Below, in pieces: positions 25,601 to 30,324 of a stretch of DNA of 30,746 bases; within the stretch, counting starts at the first letter, position 1; every line of letters starts with the position of its first letter. Origin of the DNA: an uncultured Clostridia bacterium. Lineage in GTDB: Bacteria; Bacillota; Clostridia; Christensenellales; UBA1242. Under the pieces are notes generated by a model. The model was not told where the DNA came from. It ran no database searches and saw only the letters and a list, made by a program, of their open reading frames with translations. The translations under genes and the position numbers were made by a program. The stretch covers positions 1-30,746 of the forward strand of contig CALKLQ010000044.1 in assembly GCA_937992055.1 (NCBI GenBank). Reading direction: 5' to 3'.

Positions 25601-28589
25601 TATCATAGATGATTAAAGGGTCTTCATACTCTCCAATTACTGTTGATTTAATTGAGTTAAATCTTAAACTTCCATCTTTAGAAAAAGCAAAACCCGCATT
25701 TGAAGGTTGCATATCATAGACACGGACCTCATAACCAATCTTCAGGTTTTTAATTTTTACTGGTGATGCTAATTTTTTAACATCATTTATGCTTGAAATA
25801 GTCCCAGAATTTCCATTTGTTAATTCATAGTCACTCGCAACGAAATTTCCGTTATAATCAAAGACTCCAAAACTGATATTAAAGCTTGCGCCACTTGGAC
25901 TATCTTTTGACACATCAAAGACAACATCGAAAGTTGCCGTTCTTTCAAAGACGGCATACACAACTATATCCCCACAAATATTGTAAATGGTCTCATTGAA
26001 CGAGGTAGGGTTTTTGGTTTTTAAATAGGTTGCGCTATAAGAGTTGTCCATCCATGCTAGCTTTCTTCCGTCCTCGGTGGCAATCACCAAACCTTTAAAC
26101 TCCAAACCCGCTCCAACTTTTGTAAGTTCAACTTTAATATGACCATCATTTGGAGTCATTGTTGGGATATTTTCAATTAATCTAGTGGAATTTACATTTT
26201 GATAACTTGTTTCCCCCTTCAAGTTACTATAAGAAAGCTCAAAAGAACCTAAACTATTTAGCAATGACAATGAGTAATTAGGGTCAGTGTCAAAGTTTGT
26301 CATCCAATCACTATTTGAAGAAGACCCAATGTAAAGTGTGTTTTTAAAAGTCAAAGAATTGTTGACCTTTTTGCGCCAGGTGGCAAAAAGCATTATGGCA
26401 TTACTGTTTGTTTGCTCAAAATTATAGGTTTTGTAACCCATTAATTCCCCGTCTGTAACTTCACTTGTTAAAAAGTTCGACATCATAATTTTAGCTTTAT
26501 CACTTAAATTAGGATTAGAACCACCACTTTGGCTTGTCGTTGTTGAAAAGTAGTATTCTGCTGTACTAGACAATATGTCACCATTTAGTGAATTTTTTAA
26601 ATTATTTTCATTAAAGAAACCTCTATATCCAGAAAACTCAAAGCCTTGAGCTGAATAAACCGGATAATTTGATGAGGAGAAACTCTGATTTAAATCTGGA
26701 ACAAGGCTAGAGGCCCCTCTTCCAGAATAGTATTCACCCGTTGAATAACTTACATAGCCATAATTTGCGGTTTTGTAGCCATCTCCACCCAATTCTAAAT
26801 TGGCTTGATTTACAATATTAATTGGGGTTTTAGAAATTTCTTTTAAAGAAATTTCAGAAGTTGATTCTCCATCCCACTCTATAATTGGATTTATGTATCT
26901 GCTCCATTGAGAATTGTTTAATACCACTGGATAAAAGTCGGTGAAATATAATCTCAAATCTTTTTCTGAAGAGTTTGAGTTGTTTCCAACAGTATAGCCG
27001 TTTTCTTTATATACTTGTTCTGACAAAACATCTAAAACATTATCATCGACACTAGCGACCTTCATTGAATGATAAAAATCTAGTTCTGAAGGGAAATCTA
27101 CAGAAAAATATAACCTTGTTCCCTTAACCAAATAGATATATCTGAAAAATGCTTCAGAAGACTGGGTATCAAAGGTAGTGTATGAATACCATGTTTTATT
27201 TTCAAGCCTAGCTCCCGTGCCGTTATATAATTTGTGAGACGTTATTCTTTTGTCAGTATTGGAATAGTTTCCTACAAAAGCGGAGCCTTCTTCAACATAG
27301 ACTTTGATTGTTAGCCCTGTCTTTTCTATTTTTGATGCATTTGGATAAGAATAGACGCTCAGCTTTGTCTCTTGATATCTTGGAGTTTGAGAAAATTGCA
27401 ATACTAAATAACCTTGTCTTCCCTTATTGTTATTGGAAATTTGGTTCTTTACCTCTCTTTGTTCCACAAAATTTGAATTAGAAACAATCTCTTTCACGGT
27501 TTCATCATAAACACCAACAGGAATCAATCTATAAATTGCATACTGGCTCCAAGTGGTATCTTGGTCGCTCAAATTTAGAACATAACTAATTGCATCAGTG
27601 CTATTACAATCAATTATCTTTATGGTTTCATTTCCGCTATTTTTCTCTCTTGAAAAGTCTTCCACATCAAAGCTTTCACCTAATGTGTTATTTTCTTTTG
27701 TATTTTTAATAGCAAAAGTTGTGTTTCCAACCCCTCTTAAAACCGGATATCCTACCTCAACGTTATACACCCATGAGTTATAAAAATTTTCCTCACCCAA
27801 AAAGGCTTTAAATCCGCTTTCATCTTTTTGAGTCCAAGAAGCGGTTCTGACTGAACTTGAGTTATAACTTTCGCCATCTAAAACAAAACAAGAAGTTGCA
27901 CTAAAACTTCCATTTCCACATAATCTTTTTAAAACGTTTTCACCAATTTTGCAATCATTTAACGCAAAGCTATTTTTAATATTTGAAGAGGAAGCTTGAT
28001 AATCTCCTACAAAAGCTCCACCATTGCCTTCTATATTTAAATTTGACACCCTACAATTTTCTATTACTCCTCCTAAATATCCTCCAACCGCGCCACCAGC
28101 ATAAGAGGAAGTTTTTAGGTTTGCATTTTCAATATTAATTCCTAGCGCCTCAGAATTTCCTAGCATCTTTCCGGCAACAACGCCCACATAGTCACTGGTT
28201 GAAGAGATATAGGAATTTTTGAATTGTATATTGACAATTTTTCCACTAGAAAATTCACTTAAAAAACCAACATCTCCGGTTACACTTTCGTTGATTGTCA
28301 TATTTAAAATTGAAAATCCGTTTCCATTTAGGGTTTTACCATTTAGAGTCTTAGGAATCCAAAACTTACCTGACAAATCAATATCATTTGTCAAATAACC
28401 ATTGAGGTTTCCTTCAAAGAATTTTAAAAGCTCATTTGCATTTGAAATTCCTACTCCGCTTGAAGCATAAGTTGAACTATTTAACCCTCCTTGCTCTGCA
28501 AAAGTTTCTCTCTTATGAAAAAAACTTAGGCTTGCAATAAGGGAAACAAGCATAAAAATAGAAAACAAAAATTTTAAATGCTTTTTCAT
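10623..28589 (-). CDS. Giant InlB/MBG-repeat surface protein, membrane anchored
   Basis: About 5988 residues in one uninterrupted frame. Residues 1-31 are a signal peptide (MKKHLKFLFSIFMLVSLIAS, cut near TFA). Residues about 45-235 are a GLUG-like beta-rich cap. InlB-type B-repeats (G-aromatic-x-F-x-GW) recur roughly twenty times. Ig-like modules lie near 1635-1730 and 3715-3810; MBG/YDG modules (KVYDG, KIYDGTTDF) near 2150-2430 and 3820-4310. A tandem block at about 2680-3710 alternates EVYKE/VEYYLQ-type and B-repeat modules. A second cap (about 5832-5933) precedes a membrane helix (about 5945-5967) and a KHIKKKK tail. No LPXTG. Likely an adhesin or extended cell-surface stalk; the ligand is unknown. 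This start is chosen because AGGAG lies eight bases before it; in-frame ATGs at 28595 and 28658 are poorer. It follows dut by 28 bp. Confidence 0.85.
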   Translation of the reverse strand: MKKHLKFLFSIFMLVSLIASLSFFHKRETFAEQGGLNSSTYASSGVGISNANELLKFFEGNLNGYLTNDIDLSGKFWIPKTLNGKTLNGNGFSILNMTINESVTGDVGFLSEFSSGKIVNIQFKNSYISSTSDYVGVVAGKMLGNSEALGINIENANLKTSSYAGGAVGGYLGGVIENCRVSNLNIEGNGGAFVGDYQASSSNIKNSFALNDCKIGENVLKRLCGNGSFSATSCFVLDGESYNSSSVRTASWTQKDESGFKAFLGEENFYNSWVYNVEVGYPVLRGVGNTTFAIKNTKENNTLGESFDVEDFSREKNSGNETIKIIDCNSTDAISYVLNLSDQDTTWSQYAIYRLIPVGVYDETVKEIVSNSNFVEQREVKNQISNNNKGRQGYLVLQFSQTPRYQETKLSVYSYPNASKIEKTGLTIKVYVEEGSAFVGNYSNTDKRITSHKLYNGTGARLENKTWYSYTTFDTQSSEAFFRYIYLVKGTRLYFSVDFPSELDFYHSMKVASVDDNVLDVLSEQVYKENGYTVGNNSNSSEKDLRLYFTDFYPVVLNNSQWSRYINPIIEWDGESTSEISLKEISKTPINIVNQANLELGGDGYKTANYGYVSYSTGEYYSGRGASSLVPDLNQSFSSSNYPVYSAQGFEFSGYRGFFNENNLKNSLNGDILSSTAEYYFSTTTSQSGGSNPNLSDKAKIMMSNFLTSEVTDGELMGYKTYNFEQTNSNAIMLFATWRKKVNNSLTFKNTLYIGSSSNSDWMTNFDTDPNYSLSLLNSLGSFELSYSNLKGETSYQNVNSTRLIENIPTMTPNDGHIKVELTKVGAGLEFKGLVIATEDGRKLAWMDNSYSATYLKTKNPTSFNETIYNICGDIVVYAVFERTATFDVVFDVSKDSPSGASFNISFGVFDYNGNFVASDYELTNGNSGTISSINDVKKLASPVKIKNLKIGYEVRVYDMQPSNAGFAFSKDGSLRFNSIKSTVIGEYEDPLIIYDSAKKTWSFLNLANASIRKSGDNISYQEVQAYTDMKEVASNIEVVLGFEQNLSPIPIIEKQDYSQNLNVYPKLFMQKNAITSSVLSKYDETKYTISSMSIFDEYSISISNQNYYKLINNNTFVLYKYDEARGEWIFESNNNVEKFLVAKDDSNYKFTISEVLAEGRYRLYILLEEQEYKLNFSNFENGSVKYILSDEDAVNIPDEEFENEVRSGGEVKLSYVDICALYLSPNSGYYIKTLLINGVRFINEGATTSGTVNYGDGYKISLSFLDAGLFNNLKSANVEVDFQPREDASYTIKIYKENLQGDYEFAEDVLAKGVVNQNLTYEELFEDYSKKYTGFELNEKLCTDELKLVFDGENIFNLYYQRKSYEIVLILNENESESVFVKFEHEYVLPQCEAEKIGHEFTGNWITEGGTIFTVGEEITVNQGLLFSEFDNEVLTLIAMWDPKEYEIVWDGNGATNPFEQWGNYNSSFYKIKNIDGKNYLTSKVVFGQKLIGTNQPLKPNKVGFEFAGWQFDDNNIIDFTQNYSYPRDMTVKANWSESSIGIQFESQYSFIDLSYSLKSVAVSGKVGDLDTSGANSGLPMVVNCQDYGLNFVGFFTSTNAGTRVLESTLVEDLVELASADGSLVLYAHYTTASPILNDNFETTKTQVYSGNEVKFFNISTSDFSNNQAGIISYSYLWTKDNAFVSSDNFLSLKNVLDSGNYTCTITAKHEIWGQSIEANYTFTLNITPLQIEFELEDTKVFDMTTSVFGAKNNSYFDVSNVAPSFDSHLVGNRNIVASFRYNKDDTLENVQNNFVPRFKNELVDSYTFTQMEDEIILTLNLEGKIIQSEFEVNVNGKGYYNSKPHEISILEFITQDFKNFLSKFGLSIIGKVKTNSSEIKTYFASKDELLVEFEIIDHNDGLDLTSNFVGVLSGQYEILNADELRTLYIEKLGSINIENGLNQEISTPKFSLIWVLEDGTTSNISTSGEYNHGEAYIQVINENNSNNVQITVNNKFDGEIKIVANSFIYNIGSKNTTTTLLEWQKDGAKIDVGGDKTLSYSFDDEKVDHIQAIFRNYAIINYDFLLGGKKETVKVYNTGEDLTLLNISNRFDGLELLGWFNDKNYNNQFTGMAFKSIDEITLYAKYELLDISLNINLNEKEFEESFSKVYDGKTEKLALNVANSCDYINYSIELFKDGKKLRSFASSSLELDLKNAAESGEYRFVVTAKVLGLNLVKTSEISRTIEILRKDYKISQAIEKVYDGDSKLKQNGNDYVVISLNPSEEVIENFKIVGTYNSSKIDANEILITDISALDDASVENYNFTFDFTGSITKKNLSLNIGDYTQNTKQFDGEIFEKDFNNDIATGLVENETLSLNVSTKQSDVGQYSFENSALDYTVSIYNQLGEDVTSCYDISLSGGMEIGKEVFSTQGLSLSDLEVVYDAQPHLVLLNGRENLLPGIEIKYSFQIDGKEQEVIFDGDSLIVAPTEVGTYTIVANIISNGNYSISGETSFSATLKINLRKITLSFGELKFEGVGVKTFEVNSKQDSLSISNLPLVKSHYLKGTISTNNGKVGKYVADELQKNLKVFDDQDVDVSDNYEIVCLGSIEIVHFYYISFDKNNLQATGTMPKMQVNLDATVNLYSNAFKREGYNFVEWNTKSDGSGQSYMNLQAVTNLTEIHKNEVVLYAIWSPAKSKLTVEYYLQDYNKSTYTMEKSDSYSDEKIRTDYRAVYEPEDRKIVIYNSSSVEKEILDTVNFVGFSFDSSQNMSFESEISAGGGVLKIYFKRLSYTFKYIPNNNQNSFTQTFQFGHNFKLTNTVPSSPSFEGYQFEGWYLNYLSQEREKIDWNSFVIDEKLVSNYLSTDNDGNVLLDQDGNQIIILWANYLVASNTPFSVEIYKEELDESYSLLKSDDYTTSTDNYVEFKPGENALYVYDSKLVRDEEGKVTEYGYDETKYTIINLTNYSGFSVKQENQSVHFGFVKVSEKLVIKIYYARNLHEITFDYGDGQNLKLTKKYGQDLQSPVIPTRQGYSFAGWLESDKLVTFPIVVYKDLNFVAKWEATSNDFTLEVFLQKLDSSYEKQEFKLTSTTNYIGKVEVDKTSENAKFDIVFYNGEEKINSFGAYEFKGFEFSEEEENILQCQVYADGSGGLKIYLNRKQYSLTFVLNGGEGDFETKNYLFKKQIPQPANPTKQDYVFGGWYHDEAFQDLVSWPFEITEDTTLYAMWNSSTATPWQIEVYKESLDGSYENPITETFTGTTGQYVEIDKDSLNISVYEDDSKTSLVQVLKTLNSEGYSLDETASLLGGVVESNLTLKVYLKLNEYSLVLNFNNGDEPKSVLYKYTEPVSREDDPILLGYSFSGWYTDEEFDNLFNFENFSMPAKDVEIFAKFVPALVDYKINYYIYKFNNQTQSIETTPILEKTTTAQSLTNSYLSIENGVLNIYTSSAKDSLIDSLQLSIPLGYEINEQDANFLEGAVLADSSSELKLYLSPKTFVVTLDLNGGSSDDELKKEYVFGQEIFLKQPTRLGYDFAGWFYDLELSSRVKGEQQSDGIKVAFGASNYEIYAGWRARLDTSYTVEYYLQNLENDNYTLYETKTFTGQTNTLAVASIVARSGFFVDENLKDEHGNKLQVLSATILGDNSSTLKVYYTRNLYTITFMPNGGKGEEKTQTFKFEQTKNLEINSFTRSGFDFAGWAEGDNAQVSLRDNQSFTYNLTSDLTLYAMWNISAPNRVDITSSVLSNSIYYGDKITLEASVDNVYDFEVEYVWFKDGKEFSRNKQIVLQEIDESGEYYCSIVLSTNEKVGVLSNQTTKNSDTLNIKVQKRPVKVVFEQVNLEYNGLYKEISYTLSFEFDDYHAPSRTDITLPSCDIEFRRDDDVIAYDEVKNVGSYLARVTTTDTNFELVNNELSFEILPCTLDVTSQISKGKFYKYLGGEEPLLSSTHISSIGEEVEVLFQRVSGEEVGFYDLTNPTTDNINYSITLSSGNKGFEIKKIGSSILRLGLNQDLLTKIYDGEKISLNQSAFQISNIQTSLEATITEISFAINKNSKEVGRYEIALISCTTNEFENVELDKNYYFTITPKSLSLSQNQNLVKIYDQTTDFVVMAEGVIEGDLVAVRANTTNSNVATDLSVEVKLVGLDSKNYILDDTFEGLTATISPRDVKVIAKNQQITYGESDFNLEYKLIDGNLESGIVIDKTQFEGELTLQGATKYVVGSYAIELGTLSCLTSNYNIVGIDEAYVTIVEREISVIANFNKIYDGTTDFTGEYSLENAIIGDDVSLFAIYDSAEVGDRSLILSLQGNDAGNYTLSSNTAFGTIEYEMVVANLNYGFENLGTDEHSQISISNLNLVRNKTIRQSGYSSLPQPQANGWEFVGWFTEVNGGDEFGVDTLIDNDNCPSNTLELFAHWNQGSVKVEVGVITTSSSDYKIETMDKTQISSGYFTIDSQSYYEIGNEKYIMVGQSCKIEAFANDGYEFVGFYSSMSQDATALENNENFTISGNSITILMNKNISIFIRFRLQQKRLSLDVNTDAKTNLNGDFSSWEIEKLANGNLKSFSLDFDLNTQIILPNANNLTRQGYTLLGWAEDKDEKVVILTGEYLVSSDKTLYAIWSSLAYDVTFVANTGNEDQTLLNSDLGKFENPTDENNPGILKVSMQYGQLFGNIQVPVRKGFEFDGWYDNIEYQGGKYDQDSKFEYTENQTFYAKWKQKKIIVKISYNANRGQVDVKKALGIDVTSQTFNDKTILTVSMNSLDLLRFDVLCNRGYGFKYDFDKVKDIDFILNLNSTSFEISRMIEEVNISVTFTSKLNEITLKPSQTGLATINVSLINKLDESLRGEFRDDDNFVTELSNGEILVKLFTEEKILVESDVAIGYYLQNVKLESDTGIIEIQNNNFEFYGFNQSCNLVLDFTPVENKITIRAGYDNTKDEKNSNLGTFELIVTDQDGEQTIYENSNAHSIFAKTGSSLTLKITPNTGFVVSTENWNQTLQNQGSDWIFDFSKLDQNIVIITGYTSDGELDIPFDRLLKTLDIKVALFDDDVFEVLDSHDGISYEITPSFVQNNEFYFGEQIRLGYDISVNGYQFMGWTNKLEVSSINNSSEIDLIVEDDTTIYLIVKYTVYTISYLSEGGGEVSPDLIEVKHGQDSELVRAIAQPGYTFEKWQKLENEAWIDDSTSFERRELNVSSNMTFKAIFLPNDIKINISSKLILYYDNNSQPVFDDSDITSLVGTIFNSNKNQDSIIVKTGEEISLSAYSSTGYHLVAWELSDEMSIIQNPDLYNILIKNFVQDFTITAIFETDECEFEIYFANQESSSITAGIISVTPEAFLTSSNNNSKVFAKARVGQSFEILAKLETGYEFTTDEAKALVGFKAENEEMIYLENVLLSDLQGIFKKQINLTFENFKKGGKIYIFITTTKYSVTFHKTAEESKQFELIINSTFNNVDGDYLLPTRVGYNFKGWYSAIDGNGLQYVNERGVVQTTWKVEHEDLYAHWERAYVKYNISYLPGMEALNGNLDWIQDTTSILHYAVMNTVIEYYVGNEVYFVAPEARENYKFSHFEINGINVCTNRRYDFYIPEDETTFEQNIKIVYAVKAGISSAIGGTASINGENYIYLTEGEKATLTAYPNHGYEFVGWKDNLHQGFISYQNNFEVGYSAQPIQYTPVFQGVKVEIIFPNSNNGKISSWKINGMAPTMENGKYFARYLDSLSFETESEDGYYLTGWTISGTYYSPFERYTISLNDVENGQVTFTPIFSLATMNYTVTFNQNEGTVKKDGVKISSGLASSTNYLQSLVFEITANNRYRLSSIKVNGVSIDADLEQGRITIYAKDFDINIRNVISIEFEKLYWLELMEEFDGNGTVNNPYLIYSARQFAMMCYLINNNIDAPQGKQNYSTGYYVLSTTINFDERFWVPIGTEENPFGGTMKFDYKFSNIHLDKNYPVIHYEGLFGYITEDARFIDNLGSYKIAIIAVCSFVGLLVIITVIYIIYKHIKKKKLEERQNSLNLK
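17450..20560 (-). repeat. Six-unit tandem domain repeat inside the giant protein
   Basis: Six units of about 165-197 residues. Each opens with a strand pair like VEYYLQDYNKSTYTM, VEIYKEELDESYSLL, LEVFLQKLDSSYEKQ, IEVYKESLDGSYENP, INYYIYKFNNQTQSI or VEYYLQNLENDNYTL. Each then reaches a GLKIYLNRK/LKVYYTRN-type strand and ends in an InlB-like B-repeat with GYxFxGW. Unit starts lie near 20555, 19965, 19450, 18945, 18450 and 17930. Divergence at DNA level means this is old duplication, not recent expansion. A seventh related unit begins near 24730. Confidence 0.75.
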
Positions 28590-28607
28590 ATTCATTTCTC
28601 CTACACC

Positions 28608-28614
28608 CCCCCAT
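28608..28614 (-). repeat. G7 homopolymer upstream of giant gene
   Basis: Seven consecutive G on the minus strand, between the dut stop and the SD of the giant gene, in an otherwise AT-rich genome. Such tracts are prone to slippage. Confidence 0.7.
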
Positions 28615-28617
28615 CGT

Positions 28618-29055
28618 TTAATTTCCGGAACTTCCAGTCCCGCCTTTTCTTTGACCATTTAAAATGGTGTCATTTTCTACGGTTAAATATTTAAAAAAAA
28701 TACCTTGCATAACTCTATCCCCGGCTTCTATTTCCTGCTGAACATCTCCATAGTTATATAGTGAAGCCATAATGTTTCCCTCGTTCTCTGGATTGTTATA
28801 GTAAGAGCTGTCAATAATACCGGTTCCATTACTCAAAGCAATTTTTTTATTCATTCCAAGAGAACTTCTGACAACAATAACTAAAACTTCATCTATTTCC
28901 ATACAAGCCTTGATATTAGTGCAAAACTTAATCGAGGTTTTAGGCGGTATTATTAATTTTTCAGTTGTGTAAAAATCATAGCCAGCAGAACCTTTATCTG
29001 CTCGTGTAGGAATTATACCGGTGTCGTTATAACTCACCTTTTCAAATTTTCGCAT
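28618..29055 (-). CDS. dut: dUTP diphosphatase
   Basis: 145 residues. Hydrolyses dUTP to dUMP and diphosphate, keeping uracil out of DNA and feeding thymidylate synthesis. The five trimeric dUTPase motifs are present in order: SAGYDF (about 23-28), RSSLGM, NGTGIIDSSYY, AGDRVMQGIF and a C-terminal RKGGTGSSG that replaces the usual aromatic-containing RGxxGFGSTG loop, lacking the typical Phe. The ATG follows GGGAGAAAGAT. The giant surface-protein gene starts 28 bp past the stop, with no terminator seen, so the two may share a transcript even though their functions are unrelated. A TATAAT at 29085-29090 (minus) could be a -10, without a good -35. Confidence 0.92.
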   Translation of the reverse strand: MRKFEKVSYNDTGIIPTRADKGSAGYDFYTTEKLIIPPKTSIKFCTNIKACMEIDEVLVIVVRSSLGMNKKIALSNGTGIIDSSYYNNPENEGNIMASLYNYGDVQQEIEAGDRVMQGIFFKYLTVENDTILNGQRKGGTGSSGN

Positions 29056-29240
29056 ATCTTTCTCCCAATCAAATCAGTAGCAAGATTATATATTTTTATA
29101 TATTTTATTATATTATTAATATAAAAAGCAAATTTATTTGAATATTTGCTACATTTTTAAACAAAAAAAATAAATTCTTTATTTAATTAAAATAAAATTA
29201 TGCTTAAATATTTTGAAAATAAATATTTTTTTCTAAATAA
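29056..29240. other. AT-rich upstream region of dut
   Basis: No gene seen. Very AT-rich sequence between the dut start and the first structured repeat unit. Confidence 0.5.
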
Positions 29241-29388
29241 TTTATATTATCGGAAGTTTTGTCTGAAAGCGCCGTAAGGCATTTTCAAGCAAAACTGATG
29301 CTAATTCAAACAGGAAGTGCTTGAGAAATCAAGCATATTGCGATAGCAATAATAAATGTGAGTGAAGCGAACATTTTACTTCCTTTAG
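29241..29388. repeat. Structured tandem repeat, unit 1
   Basis: 148-bp unit starting TTTATATTATCGG. The first part is an imperfect hairpin (29255-29296, outer arms AGTTTTG/CAAAACT). The second part is a cloverleaf (29312-29384): outer stem AGGAAGT/ACTTCCT enclosing GCTTGA-GAAA-TCAAGC, ATTGC-GATA-GCAAT and AAATGT..ACATTT hairpins. It is nearly identical to unit 2. Confidence 0.85.
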
Positions 29389-29537
29389 TTTATATTATCG
29401 GAAGTTTTGTCTGAAAGTGCCGTAGGGCATTTTCAAGCAAAACTGATGCTAATTCAAACGGGAAGTGCTTGAGAAATCAAGCATATTGCGATAGCAATAA
29501 ATAAATGTGAGTGAAGCGAACATTTTACTTCCTATAG
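29389..29537. repeat. Structured tandem repeat, unit 2
   Basis: 149-bp direct copy of unit 1 with a few substitutions and one inserted base. The cloverleaf lies at 29460-29533; its outer stem becomes GGGAAGT/ACTTCCT, kept by a G-T(U) pair. All three inner hairpins are unchanged. In the first hairpin a C-A mismatch of unit 1 is a T-A pair here. Confidence 0.85.
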
Positions 29538-29684
29538 TTTATATTATCGGAGGTTTTGTCTGAAAGCGCGATAAGGTTCATTCTGCAAACTAATGTTTAT
29601 TCAAACAGGAAGGGCTTGAGTAATCAAGCTAATTGCGTTAGCAATAATAAATGTAAGCGAATCGAACATTTAACTTTCTAATTT
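29538..29684. repeat. Structured tandem repeat, unit 3 (diverged)
   Basis: Older copy. The first hairpin has decayed, but the cloverleaf (29607-29679) remains: AGGAAG/CTTTCT outer stem with one G-U. Inner hairpins keep their stems while loops differ (GAAA to GTAA, GATA to GTTA). Stems conserved and loops changed is the pattern expected for selection on, or at least maintenance of, structure. Confidence 0.75.
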
Positions 29685-29704
29685 ATCATCAATTTTTTTA
29701 ACTT

Positions 29705-29736
29705 AAAAAAAACTAATTAAAATAATTAATTAGTTT
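29705..29736 (-). terminator. Terminator of the ArsR-family gene
   Basis: Arms 29710-29719 and 29727-29736 (AAACTAATTA/TAATTAGTTT) form a perfect 10-bp stem with a 7-nt loop, followed by a run of T on the minus strand. It lies about 90 bp past the stop at 29825. Confidence 0.6.
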
Positions 29737-29824
29737 AAATAAATATTTTTAAAATTTATTAAATATCTTTTTCTTTTTTTGTATATTTTTAAAAAAATTT
29801 CAGTAATTAAAAAGAAAAATAAAT

Positions 29825-30160
29825 CTACGCCAAAGCGTTAATTGCGCCCAACATAACCTCATTCACATTCTTGTTTTTCAATGCATAAAGTAAAATTTTT
29901 CCATCTCTTTTATACTTTACAATATTTTGAGCACGAAGAATTTGAAGTTGATGAGAAATTGTCGTTTGATTAACATCCAAAATTACCGCCAAGTCGTTTA
30001 CGCACATGTCGCAAAGGGAAAGACAAATAATAATTCTCAACCTTGTGTAGTCTGAAAAATTCTGGAAATAATTGGCAAGCCTGTTTGTTACCTCAGATTG
30101 TGGCATGTATTTCATAATTTCATTTTTATTTTTTTCCGAAAGAACAAGTAATTTTCCCAT
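29825..30160 (-). CDS. ArsR/SmtB-family transcriptional regulator
   Basis: 111 residues. Dimeric winged-helix repressor family, usually released from DNA by metals or by thiol or other stress signals. The helix-turn-helix is VNDLAVILDVNQTTISHQLQ, followed by the wing YKRDGKILLYALKN. The alpha-3 region reads LCDMCVNDL, close to the ELCVCDL metal motif; C46, C50 and C53 are candidate ligands, though the second motif Cys is Asn. The ATG at 30160 has AAGGTGATAGT before it; an in-frame ATG 51 bp upstream lacks an SD. Its promoter carries a perfect inverted repeat in the spacer, suggesting autoregulation. It is divergent from a small Cys/Gly-tailed protein gene, which may be a target. Confidence 0.85.
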   Translation of the reverse strand: MGKLLVLSEKNKNEIMKYMPQSEVTNRLANYFQNFSDYTRLRIIICLSLCDMCVNDLAVILDVNQTTISHQLQILRAQNIVKYKRDGKILLYALKNKNVNEVMLGAINALA

Positions 30161-30226
30161 ACTATCACCTTTTAACAATTTATTTTTTTCATTCATATAT
30201 AAACATAGCAATCAGCCTTTATGAGC

Positions 30227-30256
30227 ATTTTACATGCCTGCAAGGCAGGCTGTCAA
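30227..30256 (-). promoter_or_regulatory. ArsR-family promoter with operator-like spacer palindrome
   Basis: Minus-strand TTGACA (30256-30251), 18-bp spacer, TAAAAT (30232-30227). Fifteen of the spacer bases are GCCTGC-CTT-GCAGGC, a perfect GC-rich inverted repeat lying exactly between -35 and -10. Likely operator for the adjacent regulator, by inference. Confidence 0.65.
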
Positions 30257-30324
30257 TGCGCTTTTTGTAGTGTTTTGACGGTTTGAAGAAAAATATGAAG
30301 ATTATAAAAAACAAGGAGGGAAAT

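Noticed and set aside
29241..29684. CRISPR array
   Set aside because: The units are 148-bp direct repeats with no unique spacers and no cas genes nearby.
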